A stretch of DNA of 64,000 nt. It comes from Gymnothorax reevesii (Eukaryota > Chordata > Actinopteri > Anguilliformes > Muraenidae). Below the pieces are notes generated by a model. The model saw only the letters and a program-made list of their open reading frames with translations. It was not told where the DNA came from and searched no databases. The stretch spans positions 18,236,667-18,300,666 of the forward strand of contig CM056587.1 in the NCBI GenBank assembly GCA_029721435.1. Direction: 5' to 3'. How positions within the stretch are numbered: the first letter of the stretch is position 1; every line of letters starts with the position of its first letter. The translations under genes and the position numbers were made by a program. Below are positions 60,574 through 64,000 of this stretch, piece by piece.

Positions 60574-61506
60574 TTCCGTGCATTGCACGCCTATTTTTTT
60601 TAGTATATTATAATTTCGAGTGAGTTTTTATAAAGTAAGAATTGTTTTAGTCTGTTTGAGCATTATATGTTCTTATCGAGTTCTGAGCCCATAGAAAGAG
60701 CCTTTCCAAATTCAGGAATGTTCTCAGGAATTTCTGTAGACTGCTAATTTATCTGACGTTATAGCTTGGTTCTCATTGTTTCCTTGTAACTTTTTTTAAA
60801 TACCTTGGCTCAGTTCGAAGCTCCAGCCTCAGCGCAGACAGACAGGAGAAGTCATTAAAGTGAAGAGAGCGGCTCTCGCTGGGTTCCCTGCCTCACTTGG
60901 GAATGCATTTCCCTCTTTATTCATTGGAGCCGATGACCTCAGTCTCCTTCTCACTCAGTATTTCTGTCTGCTTGGAGGAACCATGAGGAGAGATGTGCTG
61001 AAGAGTGAAATTCATCACTTAAATGATCACCGCCACCTGTAAGGATGGCCTGTGCTATTTTAGGCTGTGAGAAAGTGTGTTCATGTTAGCAATACTGAGA
61101 GATGTTTGGGCCAGTCTGTATTTGGCAGTCATATCTCTGCTAAAGAAGGCTCCAGGGTTCTGTTTGAATAGTCAGAAAATTACTTCCTGTTGTCCAATTC
61201 CTAACCATTTCTTTAATCACAATTGAAAAGATTATGAGGTTAAGGAAAGGTGTGATGGATAACGGATAAGGACTTAGGAAAAGACATCAGCACTGCTGAG
61301 AGAATCTGACTGGACTCGCACCAGGCGACGTCATCATACACTGCTGTTTGTTTAAGTGAATGGCTGGATGGATGGTGCATCGCTGCCAGAAGGAATTGTG
61401 GGATCCGTTTTCCTTCTTGTCTGAAAGGAAAGGATGGTCCAGTGTACCCTACGCTAAAGACGATAAGTTTGGAAGCATTGAAGCACCTTTCCTTAACATT
61501 TAAAGA

Positions 61507-61508
<2 letters not shown>

Positions 61509-61548
<40 letters not shown>
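61509..61548 (+). repeat. (CA)n microsatellite
   Basis: About 20 uninterrupted CA units in msl3 intron 4. On the minus strand it produces the Val-Cys repeats in the frames 61240-61687, which are not genes. Confidence 0.92.
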
Positions 61549-61550
<2 letters not shown>

Positions 61551-61856
61551 CATAGCCGCCACGTAATTGCTTCCGGATTATTCCCAATTCCAGCCGCTGT
61601 CCTAAGCAAAAAAAGACTGTTTGAATACAGCTTAAGTCTTCTTTTTAATAAGTTGCACTGAATTGTGTATGAAAATGACTGACCCACACTGCACCTAAGC
61701 TTTATTGTTTTCTAATCAGTGATGCAGTCTCACGGGATGTTGCTTCTTCAATTTCTCCTTTAACAAAGCTGCAGTCTCCCAGAAAAAAGACTTTTATCAA
61801 AGTCACATGTTCGCCTGCTCTCCGTGGGAAATGGATTTTTGTTTTTCGTTCTTCAG

Positions 61857-61945
61857 CTCTGATTTCGTCCTCTGAAGACAGCGACTCTGACGACTCTGAC
61901 CCCGAGTCATTAAGAAGTGAGGAGAGTGACTCATCGGAGGAAATG
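61857..61945 (+). CDS. msl3: msl3 coding exon 5 (acidic serine linker)
   Basis: It completes a Ser codon and reads LISSSEDSDSDDSDPESL, then RSEESDSSEEM, between CTTCAG and GTAATG (89 nt, ends in phase 0). The exon is a run of Ser, Asp and Glu with many SD/SE sites suited to CK2-type phosphorylation (inference). Human MSL3 has a similar but differently spelled acidic Ser-rich linker (SLSSSSDCSENKDEE), so this is the least conserved part of the visible protein. The start on CTC rather than a longer exon is set by the phase of exon 4. Confidence 0.85.
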
Positions 61946-62438
61946 GTAATGTTTCGTATCCCCAATGTTTCTGTCAGCAAAATACCCTTTGATTTGGTTG
62001 AACAGAATAAGACATAGTCTTCCTACAGGCATTTTAGTCTTGCATTTACAATTTACAACTTCTCTCTCATACCTTGTGGCTTTTTTTTAAATACCTGGCG
62101 CAGTGGGTAGTGCTACTGACTTGCAGCAAGAAGGTTGTGGGTATTAATCCGACCTCGAGCCTTTCTGTGTGGAGTTTGCATATTCTCCTCGTGTTCGCAT
62201 GCATTTTCTCGAAGTACTCTGGTTTGCTCTAAAGACACGCATGACAGGCAAACTAGAGGCAATTGCCTGTGCATATGAGTGCACGCGTGGCCCCAAATTG
62301 ACATTGGGTTGTACTGATGTCTGGATCCCCACGCTGTGGATAGAATGGTTAACTACTAACTGCCTCTGGTACTGTAGATGATGTGCCCAGCTGTTGTAGC
62401 GTCATTGAAGGGAGCTGATGCGTGTGCGTGTCTCTCAG
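61946..62438 (+). other. msl3 intron 5
   Basis: The intron is filled largely by a SINE-type repeat (62095-62310). It ends TGTCTCTCAG at 62438. Confidence 0.75.
62095..62310 (+). repeat. tRNA-like SINE-type repeat in msl3 intron 5
   Basis: The head is GGCGCAGTGGGTAGTGCTAC (box A-like), then GCAGCAAGAAGGTTGTGGGT and a degenerate box B ATTAATCC. The body is CCTTTCTGTGTGGAGTTTGC and CTCTGGTTTGCTCTAAAGAC. It is the most complete of the four family copies in this window. Confidence 0.65.
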
Positions 62439-62579
62439 AAGGAGGAGCAGGAGTCGCATGCGAAGAGGGAGTGGCTGGAGAAGGGCGGCGGAGAGGATAA
62501 AACCATCAACATCGAGATCCCAGAAGTCCTGAAGAAGAAACTGGAGGACGACTGTTACCTCATCAACAAAAGGAAGAAG
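62439..62579 (+). CDS. msl3: msl3 coding exon 6 (start of MRG domain)
   Basis: 47 codons: [20 protein letters not shown], then [20 protein letters not shown] and LINKRKK, between CTCTCAG and the donor GTGAGTG. Human MSL3 has [28 protein letters not shown] at this place. [19 protein letters not shown] is the start of the MRG domain, the part that binds the MSL1/MOF scaffold. The exon ends in phase 0. The remaining MRG exons lie to the right of the window; none was found in 62580-64000. Confidence 0.95.
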
Positions 62580-62632
62580 GTGAGTGCGGCGTGTGGGGTG
62601 TGTGCGTGACTGTGCTGTGTTTTCTATTTGTT

Positions 62633-62920
62633 ATGCCTCCCCCTTCCTGAGGGGAGGGAGACGCATTGTTTTTGCCTGAATTCCCGTTGGCGTCGGCGTT
62701 CCCATTCGTTACCGGAGCATAACTCTGGAACTGTTCGACCGATTCTCGCCAAATTTGATACAGTGTCTTCATGTAGATGTGCCTTTTGAGGGTTTTGAAC
62801 TGCTTTTGAATTTTATTTCTTCTGTTTCCATGGCAACAGTTTGGACTTGGGCATATTGAAGGGTGGGACTCGTTTCCGGACCATAACTCTAAAATGTGAA
62901 ATGGGGGAAGGGGGAGACAT
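62633..62920. repeat. MITE with ATGYCTCCCCCTTCC ends
   Basis: It starts ATGCCTCCCCCTTCC and ends GGGGGAAGGGGGAGACAT, inverted to each other. TCCTGAGGGGAGGGAGAC adds a local hairpin at the left. The internal text CATAACTCTGGAACTG is typical of a common fish MITE class. It spans ~288 bp in msl3 intron 6. Confidence 0.6.
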
Positions 62921-63330
62921 CTGTTTTTACGTGTGAAAACCATTCTAGTCTTGACTGTAGCTGTTCTCAGGTCCTGTTACAGACCAGCTGGAGAAAAACA
63001 CTTACATTTCTGGAGACTTTGGAATTGAGGGGTATCACCAATATGCTCAGCCCTGCAGGCACGCATATGTAAATCAGGCTGAGGAAAATGTAAACATTCA
63101 CCAAGCTCATAGCTAGTTTAACGAGCGTACGGGCGAGTATGCAAGAAACTACCCGATGCGGTCGGCGGAACCACGCACACCTAGGCAGGGTTCGATTTTT
63201 TTTTTAAAGTTTTTTTTCCCGCAGCCGTGAAAGAGACTGAAAGCAGCTGGGTTACCAAATTATCCCATAATGCATCTGAAACGGGGCACGAATGCAACAT
63301 CTGGGCATTTTTTGCGTATTGGCGATGCCC
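62921..63330 (+). other. msl3 intron 6, no feature
   Basis: The intron continues with no exon recognised. A tempting acceptor (TTTTTTTTCCCGCAG at ~63208-63224) is followed by a stop in two of three frames and by no MSL3-like residues. Confidence 0.6.
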
Positions 63331-64000
63331 TTAACCCCTTTCTGCAGATGTAGACGCCCGCATCTATAGACCTGCAAACTGGAAGCACGCTGTTACTGTA
63401 CTCGATCACTAAATGGCACCCCCAGATCAGTTATTGAATGTTCACAAGCAAGCAGACCTCGAACGCGGTTCTGAATATGGGGAAGTTCACTCCACGCCCT
63501 GTATTTCAAGAGCTGCATGAATTAAACTCCTCAGCTAAGCCTGATGTGCAAACTGGTTAGTATCCTTGCCTATAGTATCGATCCAGCAGTTTAAAAAAAC
63601 GATATCTTGACACAGAAAAAAATCGCTATCCTCTGTAGCAACCAGATAAGCCACAGTGAGCCAACAGTATTCCAAGTAATGGTTCAGAAAAATCAGTTTT
63701 CTGAGGCAAAAAAATCGACATGGTATTGATTCTCTCACATTCTACTTTTAATTACTGTCGTCACGTACAAAAAAAATCGTAGTTTCCTACCGTGGATTTA
63801 CGCGCAGATCCATTCATTGACAAATCCAGCGCTTCTTTATATCCACCCGAGTACTGGCGTTGATAGCCAATCACTCAACCATACACTCAGGGTTTTCTGC
63901 GTAATTGTATAGTTGCACTTCATGCCCTCGCAAAGCTAAACCGGTAAAAATGTATTGATTGGCTCGTTTCTTATCCAAATCCCGAGTGTTTAAACATTTT
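63331..64000 (+). mobile_element. piggyBac-like non-autonomous element, copy 3 (runs off the window)
   Basis: TTAA at 63331-63334 precedes CCCCTTTCTGCAGATGTAGA and the first ~665 bp of the family, in the same orientation as copy 1 (1554). By eye the first ~160 bp differ from copy 1 at about a dozen positions, several at CG sites. The right end is outside the window. Confidence 0.78.

Larger units (their letters stand above)
60306..61856 (+). other. msl3 intron 4 with MITE and (CA)n
   Basis: This intron holds a 103-bp MITE (60471-60573) and a (CA)n microsatellite at 61509-61548. Donor and acceptor are GTAAGT and CTTCAG. Nothing else is supported. Confidence 0.7.

Noticed and set aside
61240..61687. 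Minus-strand frames with Val-Cys repeats
   Set aside because: They are a translation of the (CA)n microsatellite.
63190..63260. Possible msl3 exon 7 after TTTTTTTTCCCGCAG
   Set aside because: The downstream sequence has an immediate TGA in the required phase and no residues matching the MRG domain continuation.

Overview
The window is vertebrate nuclear DNA, almost certainly from a ray-finned (teleost-type) fish. It has interrupted genes with GT-AG introns and long AT-rich non-coding stretches. Its repeats are typical of fish: an L2-clade LINE with a GCGCTATACAAATAAA-type 3' tail, Tc1-like transposons, hAT-like and TTAA-target elements, palindromic MITEs and tRNA-like SINEs. No bacterial operon, CRISPR array, prophage or rRNA/tRNA gene was found. 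The species cannot be named from the sequence alone.

Only two host genes can be supported. (1) The first coding exon of arhgap6 (Rho GTPase-activating protein 6) is on the minus strand at 31686-32186. Its intron 1 runs left out of the window, so positions 1-31685 are intronic, or at least upstream of exon 2. (2) Six coding exons of msl3 (chromobarrel/MRG protein of the MSL histone acetyltransferase complex) are on the plus strand between 55773 and 62579. They join in frame to 202 codons, and the gene continues beyond the right edge. The two genes are head to head, about 23.6 kb apart between start codons. This is the order and orientation known for ARHGAP6 and MSL3 on human Xp22, so the window holds a conserved vertebrate synteny block.

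Layout: 1-31685 is arhgap6 intron 1, built from repeats: a 1.95-kb piggyBac-like element (1554-3505), a minisatellite of about 41-44 bp units (4190-4695), a hairpin MITE (5192-5294), a decayed Tc1 (about 5940-7470), a 2.5-kb TTAA-type element (8656-11195) with a diverged relative at 25918-28150, and several copies of a 0.6-1.2-kb non-autonomous family. 31686-32186 is arhgap6 exon 1. 32187-55772 is intergenic and carries a hAT MITE with a perfect 8-bp target duplication (34979-35311), a Tc1 remnant (about 36040-36620), neighbouring copies of a GGCCGCGTTTCCC-ended element (41921-45311), an L2 LINE with an uninterrupted 819-codon endonuclease-end/RT reading frame (45539-49040), and a Tc1-like element (49041-50650) against which the LINE is truncated. 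55773-64000 is msl3, with a palindromic MITE in intron 1, a second (inverted) piggyBac-like copy in intron 2 and a third starting at 63335.

I did not find a convincing undescribed molecular system. The most notable points are the nested and repeated transposon architecture, an msl3 uORF whose stop overlaps the msl3 start codon, and the recent-looking L2 copy. All repeat class names rest on termini, target duplications and protein motifs read by eye. No database search was possible.
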